A stretch of DNA of 64,000 nucleotides from contig JAIESR010000045.1 in NCBI GenBank assembly GCA_019745775.1, positions 1 through 64,000 on the forward strand, read 5' to 3'. Made by a program: the position numbers and the translations under genes. This stretch comes from Xanthobacteraceae bacterium (GTDB taxonomy: Bacteria > Pseudomonadota > Alphaproteobacteria > Rhizobiales > Xanthobacteraceae). Below are positions 41,296-50,700 of this stretch, in pieces (position 1 is the first letter of the stretch; every line of letters begins with the position of its first letter). Under the pieces are notes generated by a model. That model had not been told where the DNA came from. It did no database searches and saw only the letters and a program-made list of their open reading frames with translations.

Positions 41296-41328
41296 CTCAA
41301 TATGGGGTCTTGCGGTTAAGGCTTCAAG
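41296..41328 (-). promoter_or_regulatory. Sigma-32 promoter of hsp20
   Basis: Reading on the minus strand: CTTG (41328-41325), 17 bases, then CCCCATATTGAG (41307-41296). The -35 CTTGAAG and the -10 CCCCATAT fit the enterobacterial sigma-32 consensus closely, and the spacing equals that of the dnaK promoter at 1889-1919. It predicts a transcript start near 41287. It overlaps the region upstream of the divergent panE-like gene. Confidence 0.78.
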
Positions 41329-41377
41329 AATGGCCAAAACCGGTGGTTGCCGGACCTTGGCCGATAAGGAGGGACGT

Positions 41378-42310
41378 GTGCGGATTGCGATCATGGGTTC
41401 GGGCGGCGTCGGGGGCTATTTCGGCGCCAAGCTGGTCCTGGGCGGCGCCGATGTGGCGTTCGTGGCGCGGGGGGCGCATCTCGCGGCCATGCGGCGCCAT
41501 GGGCTGACGATCGAGAGCGCCCACGACCCGATCCACCTGCCGAAGGTCGCCGTGACCGACGACCCCTCGACCATCGGCCCGGTCGATATGGTGCTGTTCT
41601 GCGTGAAGCTCTGGGATACCGAGGACGCCGCACGGCAACTCGTCCCGATCGTGGGACCTGAGACCGGCATCATCTCGTTTCAGAACGGGGTGCAGAAGGA
41701 CGACATGCTGCGCCCGATCTTCGGCGACAAGGCGCTGATGGGCGGCGTCGCCTATGTCGGCACCACCATCGGCCGTCCCGGCGTGATCCTGCAGACCGGC
41801 CAATTGCAGCGCCTGGTGTTCGGCGAATACGACGGCCGCCGCTCCGCGCGCGCCGAGGCGTTCCTCGCCGCCTGCAAGAAGGGCGGCATCAACGCCGAGC
41901 TCTCCGACGACGTCCGCCGCTCGCTGTGGGAGAAATTCGTGGTGCTGGTGGCGATGTCGGGTGCGACGGCCTCGATGCGCCAGACCATCGGTCCGGTCCG
42001 CAGCCATCCGCTGACCCGCGAATTCCTGCTCGATCTGGCGCGCGAGGTCGTCGCAGTCGGCCGCGCCCACGGCGTCAACCTGCCGGCCGATTATGCCGAG
42101 CAGCGGATTCCATTCTTCGATGGCTGGCCGCCGGAAATGACGGCGTCGATGCATCACGATCTCAACGCCGGCAAGCCGCTCGAACTGCGCTGGCTGTCGG
42201 GTGGCGTGGTCGATCTCGGTGCCACGGTCGCCGTGCCGACGCCGATGAACCGCGCGGTGCGCGATATCCTTACGCTGCACGCCGAGGGTCGTCCCGCGTC
42301 GGCGCATTGA
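41378..42310 (+). CDS. Ketopantoate reductase family protein (PanE/ApbA)
   Basis: NADPH-dependent 2-oxo acid reductase (310 aa) of the PanE/ApbA family. The N-terminal Rossmann loop is IAIMGSGGVGGYFGAKL, and the catalytic Lys is expected in the LWEKFVVLVAMSGATAS helix. The GTG start at 41378 has a strong AAGGAGGG site five bases away, better than the ATG at 41331. Its TGA overlaps the next start by one base (TGATG). Because it is coupled to a mandelate-racemase-like gene, a catabolic reductase seems likelier than pantothenate synthesis. Confidence 0.88.
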   Translation: MRIAIMGSGGVGGYFGAKLVLGGADVAFVARGAHLAAMRRHGLTIESAHDPIHLPKVAVTDDPSTIGPVDMVLFCVKLWDTEDAARQLVPIVGPETGIISFQNGVQKDDMLRPIFGDKALMGGVAYVGTTIGRPGVILQTGQLQRLVFGEYDGRRSARAEAFLAACKKGGINAELSDDVRRSLWEKFVVLVAMSGATASMRQTIGPVRSHPLTREFLLDLAREVVAVGRAHGVNLPADYAEQRIPFFDGWPPEMTASMHHDLNAGKPLELRWLSGGVVDLGATVAVPTPMNRAVRDILTLHAEGRPASAH

Positions 42311-43410
42311 TGGACAGGAGGATGGCGCCAAGCCTCACAGTCCGGGCGATCCGTTCCATCGGCGTCGAGGTGCCGATGACCTATGCGCTCGGTACCAGCC
42401 GCGCGGTGATCACCAAGGCGCCGCTGCTGCTGATCGATCTCGAGACCGAGGAAGGCATCACCGGCCGCTCCTACCTCTGGAGCTACATGCCGGGCGTGAT
42501 GCCGGCGATCGCAGCGATACTCGAGGTGGTCGAGGAGATCGCCAGGGGCCAGCCGCTCGATCCGTTCCATCTGTCGGGCGTGCTGGCGGCGCGGTTCGCG
42601 CTGATCGGCATGCAAGGCATCATCCGCATGGCGGTGGCGGGCTTCGACATGGCGGCGTGGGATGCGGTGGCTATTGCCGCAAATGTTCCGCTAGCGACGC
42701 TGGTCGGCGGCCGGCCCGAGCCCGTCGTTGCCTACAACAGTTGCGGGCTCGGCCTGATGGCGCCGGATAAGGTCGCTGACGAGGCGGAACAACTCCTCGT
42801 CGGCGGCTTCGGTGCGGTCAAGCTCCGCCTCGGCTATCCAACGCTGGCGGAAGATCTTGCGGTCGTGCACGCGGTGCGCTCGCGCATCGGCGACGGCATC
42901 ACGCTGATGGTCGACTACAATCAGGCGCTCGACGTCACGGACGCGCTAGCGCGCGGCCGTGCGCTCGACAAGGAGAACATCTATTGGCTGGAAGAGCCGA
43001 TCCGTCACGACGACTACGCCGGCTATGCGCAGCTCAAACGTGAGCTGAAGACCCCGATCCAGATCGGCGAGAATTTCTCGTTGCCGTTCGCGATGGAGGC
43101 GGCGCTTGCCGCCGATGCTGCGACCTATGTGATGCCCGACCTCGAACGGATCGGCGGCGTCACCGGGTGGCTGCGCGCGGCGGAACTTGCGCAACAGCAC
43201 GGGATCAAGATGTCTTCGCATCTGTTCCCGGAGATCAGCGCGCACCTGATGACCGCGACGCCCACCCGGCACTTCCTGGAATATGTCGATTGGGCGGATC
43301 GCATCGTGTGCGATCCGCTCAAGATCGTCGACGGCAAGGCGATCGTGCCGTCGCGGGCGGGCAACGGATTGGCGTGGGATCAGAAGGCGGTCGAGCGCTA
43401 CCGGGTGTGA
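42310..43410 (+). CDS. Mandelate racemase-like enolase superfamily protein, Lys166 replaced by Arg
   Basis: Enolase-superfamily protein (366 aa), collinear with Pseudomonas mandelate racemase at a constant offset of seven residues. Metal ligands (D202, E228, E254), the His/Asp dyad (H304, D277) and the general acid Glu (E324) are present, as is the first Lys (K171, equal to K164). The S-specific base K166 is Arg here (R173, in KLRLGYPT). The chemistry is therefore likely altered, perhaps a one-base racemisation or dehydration of another hydroxy acid. The start is coupled to the panE-like stop; an ATG four codons on has a site too close to it. Confidence 0.87.
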   Translation: MDRRMAPSLTVRAIRSIGVEVPMTYALGTSRAVITKAPLLLIDLETEEGITGRSYLWSYMPGVMPAIAAILEVVEEIARGQPLDPFHLSGVLAARFALIGMQGIIRMAVAGFDMAAWDAVAIAANVPLATLVGGRPEPVVAYNSCGLGLMAPDKVADEAEQLLVGGFGAVKLRLGYPTLAEDLAVVHAVRSRIGDGITLMVDYNQALDVTDALARGRALDKENIYWLEEPIRHDDYAGYAQLKRELKTPIQIGENFSLPFAMEAALAADAATYVMPDLERIGGVTGWLRAAELAQQHGIKMSSHLFPEISAHLMTATPTRHFLEYVDWADRIVCDPLKIVDGKAIVPSRAGNGLAWDQKAVERYRV

Positions 43411-43432
43411 CCGGCGCGCTCGAGCCACGACA

Positions 43433-44476
43433 TTACTTGATCAGCGCCGCGACCCGGTCGACGAGGTTCTTCGGCGTCGCGTAGATGCGCCGGATCAGCG
43501 CCTCGAGCTTGGCGCCGTCCTCGGGATGGATGTCGAGCTTCATCTTGGTCGCGTCGGCGATGAATTCGGGATCCTTCATCGTCGCGGCGAAGGCATTGCG
43601 CACGACCTTGGTGACGGCGGGCGGCATGTCGGGCGGCGCGATGAACGGCCGTCCGATGCCCTGGCCGGCATAGAGGAACTCGAGCGCCTGCTTGTGCTCG
43701 GCGTCCTTGATCAGGTCGAACAGGAACGGCGCGTTCTTGATCTCGGGGTTCGGTTCGGTGCCGGCCTGGAACAGGACGTTGACGACGCGCTTGTCGAACC
43801 AGTCCGGTCGTTTGCTATAGGCGCTGTCGTAGCTCTCGCAAACGCCGTCGACCTCGCCGCGATCGATTGCCAGGATCACGTCCGATGACGACGGGAAGCC
43901 CGAGACCAGCCTGAACTTGGCGCCGAGCAGGCCGTTGAGTGCGCGCGGATACGAATAGGTGCCGGTGCCGACGCCGGTGTTGCCGATGATCGCCTCGTGC
44001 TTGAGCAGATCGTCGAACGTCTTCACCCGGGAGCGGTTGTGCATGAAGCACACATTGGTCTCGGTGGTCGGGGTGCCGAGCCAAGTTAGTTTGAGGGGAT
44101 CGAATCTTGCGCCGGCCATGCCGCCGATCGGTCCGAGCGGCGCGTCGCGCGCGATGATGCCCATCACGCTGCCGTCCTTCGGCGCCACGTTGTAGATGTG
44201 ATTGGCCGCATTGAAGCTGCCGCCACCCGGCATGTTCTGCGGCACCACATTGGGCTTGCCCGGCATATGCCTGCCGATGTGGCGGGCGACCACGCGGCCC
44301 CAGTGGTCGTAACCGCCGCCGGCGCCGAAGCCGATAATCATCGTCACGTTGCGGCCGGCAAAATTCGGTTCCTGCGCCAGCGCCGGTGACGCCGCAGCCA
44401 GGATAGACACGGAAGCAAGGGCGATGGCGGCCAGACGGCCGATCGGCTGCACCAAGGGCCTGAGTTGGTTGACCAT
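43433..44476 (-). CDS. Bug/TctC family periplasmic solute-binding protein
   Basis: Periplasmic binding protein (347 aa) of the tripartite tricarboxylate transporter (TTT) type, usually binding carboxylates. A Sec signal peptide (LAAIALASVSILAAASPALAQ) precedes the core with VTMIIGFGAGGGYDHWGRVVA, the P-loop-like MPGGGSFNAANHIYN, and GVGTGTYSYPRALN. No TctA/TctB membrane partners are in the window, so this is an orphan receptor, as is frequent for the family. It converges on the enolase-like gene, suggesting a related carboxylate ligand. The 294-base gap to terC shows no further feature. Confidence 0.88.
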   Translation of the reverse strand: MVNQLRPLVQPIGRLAAIALASVSILAAASPALAQEPNFAGRNVTMIIGFGAGGGYDHWGRVVARHIGRHMPGKPNVVPQNMPGGGSFNAANHIYNVAPKDGSVMGIIARDAPLGPIGGMAGARFDPLKLTWLGTPTTETNVCFMHNRSRVKTFDDLLKHEAIIGNTGVGTGTYSYPRALNGLLGAKFRLVSGFPSSSDVILAIDRGEVDGVCESYDSAYSKRPDWFDKRVVNVLFQAGTEPNPEIKNAPFLFDLIKDAEHKQALEFLYAGQGIGRPFIAPPDMPPAVTKVVRNAFAATMKDPEFIADATKMKLDIHPEDGAKLEALIRRIYATPKNLVDRVAALIK

Positions 44477-44770
44477 TGTTGTTGTTCTCCGCAGTACGTT
44501 CCTGCCGGCGCTTAGGGCCGCCGGCAGCCGCTGTTTCAACCTCTGGCGGGCTGCCGGGCAAGGGGGGAGCGGCGCGTCGCTTCGCCACGCGCGGGGATGA
44601 TCCCATGCGGCCCCGGTATATGCCACGGCCAATGGCTGCCATTGGCGGACGCAATGCCATTGCATCGCTCGAGGCTCGCGTCCATATCGCGTCTTCGAGC
44701 CGGGCCCCTCTGGCAGTCGCGAGCGACTGCGATGTCGGCGACCATCGTTGGCAGCAGTTGGGCGCTAGGT

Positions 44771-45793
44771 ATGGAATTTCTCGATCCGATCCTATTCGGA
44801 CAGTTTCTCGGCAAGCCGGGCTGGATGTGGCTTGCCTTCCTTACGATCGTCATCACGCTGCTCGTGCTCGACCTCGGCGTGCTGCACAGGGAGCAGCGCG
44901 AAATCCCGGTCAGCGAGAGCCTTGTATTGTCCGCCGCCTATCTCAGCCTTGGCCTCCTGTTCGGCGCCTGGGTCTGGTGGTATCTCGGCGCCGCGTCGGG
45001 GATGGAATACCTGACCGGGTTCGCGATCGAGAAGGCGTTGGCGATGGACAACGTCTTCGTCATTGCGATGATATTCACGTTCTTTGCGGTCCCGCGCAAA
45101 TACCAGCACCGGGTTCTGTTCTGGGGCATCCTGGGCGTGATCGTGCTGCGGGCGATCATGATCGGGCTCGGCGCGACGCTCGTCAGCCAGTTCTCCTGGG
45201 TGCTCTACATCTTTGCGATCTTCCTGATCGCCACCGGCGTGAAGATGATCCTGTTCGCCCGGCAGGGTAAGGAATTCGACGTCGCCAACAATCCCGTGCT
45301 GCGCTTCATGCGTCGCCGCTTCAATGTGACCCAGCAACATCACGGCGAGCGCTTCTTCGTCAAGCAGCCGCATCCGACCAGCGGCAAGCTCGTCTGGTTC
45401 ATGACGCCGCTATTCATGGCGCTGGTGCTGATCGAAATCGTCGACGTTATCTTCGCGGTCGACAGTGTGCCGGCAATCTTCGCCATCACCACCGACCCCT
45501 TCATCGTGTACACCTCCAACATCTTCGCAATCCTGGGATTGCGCGCGCTTTACTTCGCGCTCGCCGCCATGGTGCATCGGTTCCACTATCTCAAATACGC
45601 GCTGGCGGTCGTGCTGATCTTCATCGGCTCGAAGATATTCCTGGCGGACCTGATGGGCCTGGACAAATTCCCGCCGGCGCTGGCGCTGACCGTGACCTTC
45701 GGCATTCTGGCCGCCGGGGTGGTGTATTCGCTGATCAAGACCCGCAGAGAGGCGGTTGCGCAGGCTGAACCCGTCCACGGTCGCGATGCGTGA
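44771..45793 (+). CDS. TerC family integral membrane protein
   Basis: Membrane protein (340 aa) of the TerC/Alx family, members of which export manganese or are linked to tellurite resistance and metal homeostasis. The two acidic transmembrane signatures are present (EKALAMDNVFVIAMIF and VDVIFAVDSVPAIFAIT), with about nine hydrophobic helices. Start MEFLDPILFGQF is preferred; an ATG at 44732 would add 13 residues. It heads an apparent operon with the pyruvate kinase-like gene (10 bases between). No yybP-ykoY manganese riboswitch is recognisable upstream. Confidence 0.9.
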   Translation: MEFLDPILFGQFLGKPGWMWLAFLTIVITLLVLDLGVLHREQREIPVSESLVLSAAYLSLGLLFGAWVWWYLGAASGMEYLTGFAIEKALAMDNVFVIAMIFTFFAVPRKYQHRVLFWGILGVIVLRAIMIGLGATLVSQFSWVLYIFAIFLIATGVKMILFARQGKEFDVANNPVLRFMRRRFNVTQQHHGERFFVKQPHPTSGKLVWFMTPLFMALVLIEIVDVIFAVDSVPAIFAITTDPFIVYTSNIFAILGLRALYFALAAMVHRFHYLKYALAVVLIFIGSKIFLADLMGLDKFPPALALTVTFGILAAGVVYSLIKTRREAVAQAEPVHGRDA

Positions 45794-45803
45794 GGAGCGA
45801 TCA

Positions 45804-47423
45804 ATGGCGATGCCCGACACCGCGACAGTCGCCGGGCGGGCCGCCGGCCGCGAGGGCGCGCGGATGTCTGACCAGGCGCTGCTGTCCAAGCTCAAGCGCC
45901 TCGGTCGTGATGTCCGCCGTGAGGGCGCAGCTCGGCTCGCCGCATGGCGCCCGTCGATTGAGCGAGCCTCTTTCGTCCCGGCGGCCGAAAATCTGGCGCA
46001 CTATCTTGCGCTTCGCGCCCACGACCTGCGCGACCTCCAGGTCGCGTTGTCGGAACGCGGGCTATCGTCCCTTGGCCGGTGCGAAGGCCATGTTCTGGCG
46101 AGCCTGAATGCGGTCACCGAAGCGCTGACCCGCGTCGCCGACCGCCCGTGCGGCGCGTTCCCGGCGGCTGGTTGGAGGCGTGCACGCGATGTTCGGCTAG
46201 CGGGGCAATCGAACGAGATCTTTGGACGGGATCCGACGGGACCGCGTACCCGCATCATGGTCACGCTCGGTGCAGATGCGGCGTCCGATCCGGCCGGCAT
46301 CCGCGAGATGATCGCTGCCGGCGCCGATTGCGTGCGGATCAACTGTGCTCACGACGACCCGGAGACCTGGTCTGCGATCATCCGCCATACCCGCACGATG
46401 GCGCGAGCGCTGCGCCGCGACTGCCGGGTGCTTATGGATCTCGCCGGGCCGAAGGTTCGGATCGCATCGGTGTCCGGCCCCGGCAAGGTTCGGCTGAACC
46501 GCGACGACCGCTTCCTGCTCGCGGGCGCCGGCGCCGAAGCCCGCAGCAGGGGATTGATTACCGTCACCTGCAGCGAGCCAGGCGCGGTGCGTCGGCTCAA
46601 GCATGGCCAGCGGGTGTCGATCGACGATGGCCGGGTCGGGTGCATCGTCGAGAAACGCCACCGCGACAAGGTCGAGCTGCGGGTCAAGCAGGTTCGTCCG
46701 GAAGGGGTCAAGATCAGGGCCGGCAAGGGCCTCAACTTTCCGGACCTCGATCTCGATATTCCGCCGCTGACCGACAAGGACCTGGCCGACCTGGACTTCG
46801 TGGTCGAGCACGCGGATATCGTCGGCTATTCGTTTGTGCAGCGACCGCATGACATCGTCTGGCTGCAGCGCGAGCTGGCGCAGCGAGCATCCGGTCGGCT
46901 ACCGCCACTGATCATCAAGGTCGAAACCCGGCTTGGCGTGGCGAACCTGCCGGAGCTTATCATTGCTGCGGCCGGTCGACAGCCCACGGCGGTGATGATC
47001 GCTCGTGGCGATCTCGCGGTGGAACTGGGATTGCAGCAACTGTCCGAAACCCAGGAGCAGCTGCTGTGGCTGTGCGAAGCGGCCTATATCCCCGTGGTCT
47101 GGGCAACGCAGGTGCTCGACGGCTTGTTGAAGACGGGCATTCCGAGCCGGGCGGAAGCGACGGATGCCGCCATGGGGCAGCGCGCCGAATGTGTCATGCT
47201 CAACAAGGGCGACCACGCCGTCGATGCCGTTCGATTTCTGGACAACGTCCTGCATCGTATGGACCGGCACGTCGCCAAGAAGTCGCCGGTGCTTGGACCG
47301 CTGGCGCTATGGATCCGAGCGCGCCCGCCTGGCAGGGCAGTGCCGTCGGCGCCGAAGCGCCCGGTGGGAGCCACGCGAATGCGGGCCGGAATGGCGCGCA
47401 AGCCAGCCGTGGGAGGCAGATGA
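45804..47423 (+). CDS. Atypical pyruvate kinase-like protein
   Basis: 539-residue protein with a pyruvate kinase A/B-domain core from about residue 148 (RTRIMVTLGADAASDPAGI). Key residues are kept: Lys in LIIKVETRLGV, Mg ligands in that Glu and RGDLAVELG, and ATQVLDGLL. At the potassium site Ser is replaced by Ala (RINCAHDD), Thr by Leu and Glu117 by Lys (MDLAGPKVRI), a pattern of potassium-independent enzymes. About 145 residues of unknown alpha-helical sequence precede the core. The C-terminal allosteric domain is missing, replaced by a basic tail. GAGGAG site at good spacing. Operonic with terC and the next small gene. Confidence 0.82.
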   Translation: MAMPDTATVAGRAAGREGARMSDQALLSKLKRLGRDVRREGAARLAAWRPSIERASFVPAAENLAHYLALRAHDLRDLQVALSERGLSSLGRCEGHVLASLNAVTEALTRVADRPCGAFPAAGWRRARDVRLAGQSNEIFGRDPTGPRTRIMVTLGADAASDPAGIREMIAAGADCVRINCAHDDPETWSAIIRHTRTMARALRRDCRVLMDLAGPKVRIASVSGPGKVRLNRDDRFLLAGAGAEARSRGLITVTCSEPGAVRRLKHGQRVSIDDGRVGCIVEKRHRDKVELRVKQVRPEGVKIRAGKGLNFPDLDLDIPPLTDKDLADLDFVVEHADIVGYSFVQRPHDIVWLQRELAQRASGRLPPLIIKVETRLGVANLPELIIAAAGRQPTAVMIARGDLAVELGLQQLSETQEQLLWLCEAAYIPVVWATQVLDGLLKTGIPSRAEATDAAMGQRAECVMLNKGDHAVDAVRFLDNVLHRMDRHVAKKSPVLGPLALWIRARPPGRAVPSAPKRPVGATRMRAGMARKPAVGGR

Positions 47424-47722
47424 TGATCCAGGTTCCGATCGTTGCCGTGGCCATTGTCCTGCTGGTCACCACGTCGGCGAGCCCCGCGCAGGCGGCGCGG
47501 TTCTGCAAGGATGGTTACGTCACCTATGCCGGCAGCGGTCCTGCATCCAGCCGAGCCGAAGCCGAGGCAAGCGCGAAGCGCGCGTGGCGCGAAGGACGCG
47601 CCCAGGCCGGCCGCTCAAGCAACCTCGCCCTGCTGCATCCCCGTCAAATCCGATGCTTCCGCGGCGACGATCGCAGGTATTGGAGATGTTACGTCCGCGC
47701 CGGCCGCTGCACCGCGAGCTGA
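47420..47722 (+). CDS. Small secreted cysteine-containing protein
   Basis: Predicted 100-residue exported protein. A signal peptide (MMIQVPIVAVAIVLLVTTSA, cleavage near AQA) precedes a mature basic region with FCKDGYVTYAGSGPASSRAE and four Cys (RFCKDG, IRCFRGD, WRCYVR, GRCTAS). The central AEAEASAKRAW segment resembles short repeats in some periplasmic proteins. No family recognised. The first ATG overlaps the pyruvate kinase-like stop (ATGA) after a GGGAGG site; a second ATG follows directly. It probably belongs to the terC operon. Confidence 0.65.
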   Translation: MMIQVPIVAVAIVLLVTTSASPAQAARFCKDGYVTYAGSGPASSRAEAEASAKRAWREGRAQAGRSSNLALLHPRQIRCFRGDDRRYWRCYVRAGRCTAS

Positions 47723-47788
47723 CGCACGACCGCGGCTGCGATGCCGATCGCTTGCGCCCGCGTTCGATGCGACGCGGACGACGTCGCT

Positions 47789-50700
47789 CTAAGCCAGCAG
47801 TTGCCACAGGTCTGCGTTGTTGACGCCGAGAAGCTGCACAGTCGCCCCATCGTCCAGCGTCAACGCGGTATCGAGCACGAGATCGCCGTCGACGTCGTAT
47901 TCCGTCTGCTCGACAACCATCAATCCATCGAACGCGAGGTGGTCCTCGCCGACCACGAAGTCGGCGACCGTGTCGACGTCACCGGCCTGGCTCTGCGCGG
48001 CCTGGAACACAAAGATGTCGGAGCCAGCGCCACCGGTCATCACCTCGGATCCGAGGCTTCCTACGATCGTGTCATCGCCGCCATCGGGGGCTGCCGTCGG
48101 CGCATCGTCGGTATCGACAACGTCGATGGCGAAGTTCTTGTCGACGATATTGCCGGCCGAGTCGGTAGCCCGCACCGTCACGACGTGGGCGGCGGCGGTC
48201 TCGAAGTCGAGAGCGCCTGCCACAACGATCGCGTCACCGGCGATCGCGAAAGTTCCGCCGGCGTCATCCAGCAATTCGTAGGTGAAGGTCTCGTCGAGGT
48301 CCGGGTCGATCGCTGCGAGCGTCCCGACGACGGTGTCGATGGCGGCGTTCTCCTCGATCGTCCAATTCAACAGCGCGATATCGACGGGCGCCTGGTTGCC
48401 CGGGTCCTGCGCGAACAGGAACATGACGTCGGTCAGCGTCTCGCTCGATATATTGCGGAACACCACACCCTCGCCGCGGGCCAGCGCAATGGTCGTGTTG
48501 CCGCGATACTCCGTGACCGTGAGGTCGGCCAGGCCGTAGACGCCGGCGATTCCGGTGAAATCGATCTTGTCGCCCTCTGCCGCGTTGAAGTCGGTGATCA
48601 GGTCGATGCCGCCGCCGGCGCCGATGACAAACGTGTCAGCGCCGCTGCCGCCCGTGAGTCCGTCGTCGCCCGCGCCGCCGTCGAGAATGTCGTCGCCAGC
48701 TTCGCCGTTGAGGATGTCGCTCACGACGCCGGTCACGCCGGCCGCGAGCAGATCGTCGCCGGCGCCGCCACGCAGCTCGACCGAGAAGCCCCAGCTGTTG
48801 GTGCGGATGACATCGTTGCCGCTCGAACCCTGGATTGCCTCCCAGCTATACCAGGAGTCCGAGCTGATGTCGGTGTCGAGCACGCCGGCCTGCCAATCGG
48901 CGACCATGGCTTTGTGGAACACCATGGTGTCGTAGCCGGCGCCGCCACTCATCACGTCGGCGCCGGCGCCGATGGTGAGGAAATCGTCGCCGCCCTCGCC
49001 GTAGAGGTGGTCGTTGCCGCTGCCAAGACTGATGGTTTCGCCGTGGGCAGCACCCACGACGACGTCGCCGCCGCCGGTGCCCATGTAGGCCTCGAACTCG
49101 GCGATCCAGATCGACTGTCCGCCGACCTTGAACGCGTTGGCGTTGAAGTTGAGATAGATCGGGCCGCCGACGAAACTTGCGGTGTCGTAACCCTGTCCGC
49201 CATACGCGCTGTCGTTGGCGCCGATGAGGATGCTGTCACTGCCGGCGCCGCCGTACATCGTGTCGGCCGAACTCTGCGGGCCCCCCTCGCGATCGCCGAC
49301 GATGATGTCGTCGCCGCCGAGGCCCCAGAACGTGTTGGCGCGCTCGTCGCCGATCAGGTAGTCGCCGAAAGCCGATCCCTCGACATTCTCGATGCTGACA
49401 AGCGTGTCCGTGCCCCACTCGCCGGCCGTGATCTTGCCTTCGGTCTGGCCCAGCGTCGTCTCACCATCAAAATACATCTCGGCGGTGACGCCGTAGGCCG
49501 CATCGGCATAGGACACCGTGTCGGAGCCGGCACCGCCGTTGATATAGTCAGCGCCCCTACCGCCCTGCAGCCAGTCGCCCTGGCTGCCGCCGTAAAGGTA
49601 GTCGACACCGTCGCCACCGGCGAAGCGGGCGCCTTGCAGATTGCTGGCGACCATCGTGTCGGACTGGGCGCTGCCGTTGAACTGCTCGATGCTGACGTAG
49701 GTGTCGCCAACAGCTTCGCCGGAACGCGCGCCGGTCTGCAGATTGATCGTCACCGCCGACTGGAAGGTCGCGACATCGAAGCCCGAGCCGCCGCCGATCG
49801 AATCGGCGCCGAGGCCGCCGTGCAGCGTGTCGTCGCCGGCGCCACCCATCAGCGTGTCGGCGCCGAGGCCACCGTTGAGCATGTCCGCGCCGGCCCCGCC
49901 ATCGATCGTGTTGGCGCCGTCACCCATGACGATGTGGTCATCAAAGTCGGTGCCGATGATCTTCTCGATGCTGACCAGGGTGTCGCCCGTAGCCCAGCCG
50001 CCGTCGACTTTGCCGATGGTGGTGTCGATATTGATGTAGTTCGATGAGCGCGAGTAGTCCGCCGTATCGGAGCCGTTGCCGCCGTCGAGTATATCGGCGC
50101 CGTTCCCTGCAATGAGGATGTCGTTGTCGTTGCCGCCGTACATCGCGCCGCCGCCAAGACCTTGGTCGAGCACGTCGTTGCCGTCGAACCCTTCCAGCAG
50201 ATCATTGCCGTTGTTGCCCTTGAGAATATTGGCGCCGTTGTTGCCGCGGATCACGTCGTCGTTCGCGCCGCCGCTTGCGTTCTCGATCATCACGCCGTTG
50301 GCGATCGTGAAGCCGCCGTGGATGCCTTTTCCGGTCGTGGCGTCGGTGATGCGGCTGATCATGCCGCCGCCGGTCGGCGAATTGTCGAGCGTTGCGGCCC
50401 GCAGATCGATGGTCGCAAAACCATTCCCGCCATAAGCGATCGTGTCGGTGCCTGCGGTATCCCAAATGCACGACCAATAGGTCCCGGCGCCATTGCCGTC
50501 GGGCAGCCAGTAGGTGTCGGATCCGGTGTTGGCGGCCTTGGCGCCGTAGAGATACTGGATCGCGGCGATGTCGTAGGCCATCGGACCGGCGGCGTAGCCA
50601 TACGACGAGTCGCCACTGACCTGGTCGAACTCGTTGTAGGACATCACCGTGTAGATGACCTGATTCAGGTTGTTGTCGCCGAGGTCGCCCGATTTGTCCT

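Noticed and set aside
41331-41377. ATG start for the PanE-like gene at 41331
   Set aside because: The GTG at 41378 has an AAGGAGGG site at ideal distance and begins exactly at the Rossmann motif.
44477-44770. yybP-ykoY manganese riboswitch upstream of terC
   Set aside because: I looked for the conserved GGGGAGUA and internal-loop motifs and found none; only short local palindromes are present.
47741-50047. Long open frame antisense to the RTX protease gene
   Set aside because: Created by the repetitive Gly/Asp codons of the RTX repeats; low-complexity Asp/Ala/Val product with no recognisable domain.
48600-50300. Repetitive DNA that could be mistaken for a CRISPR array or tandem satellite
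   Set aside because: The repeats are degenerate nine-codon coding units of the RTX domain, with no constant spacers and no cas genes nearby.
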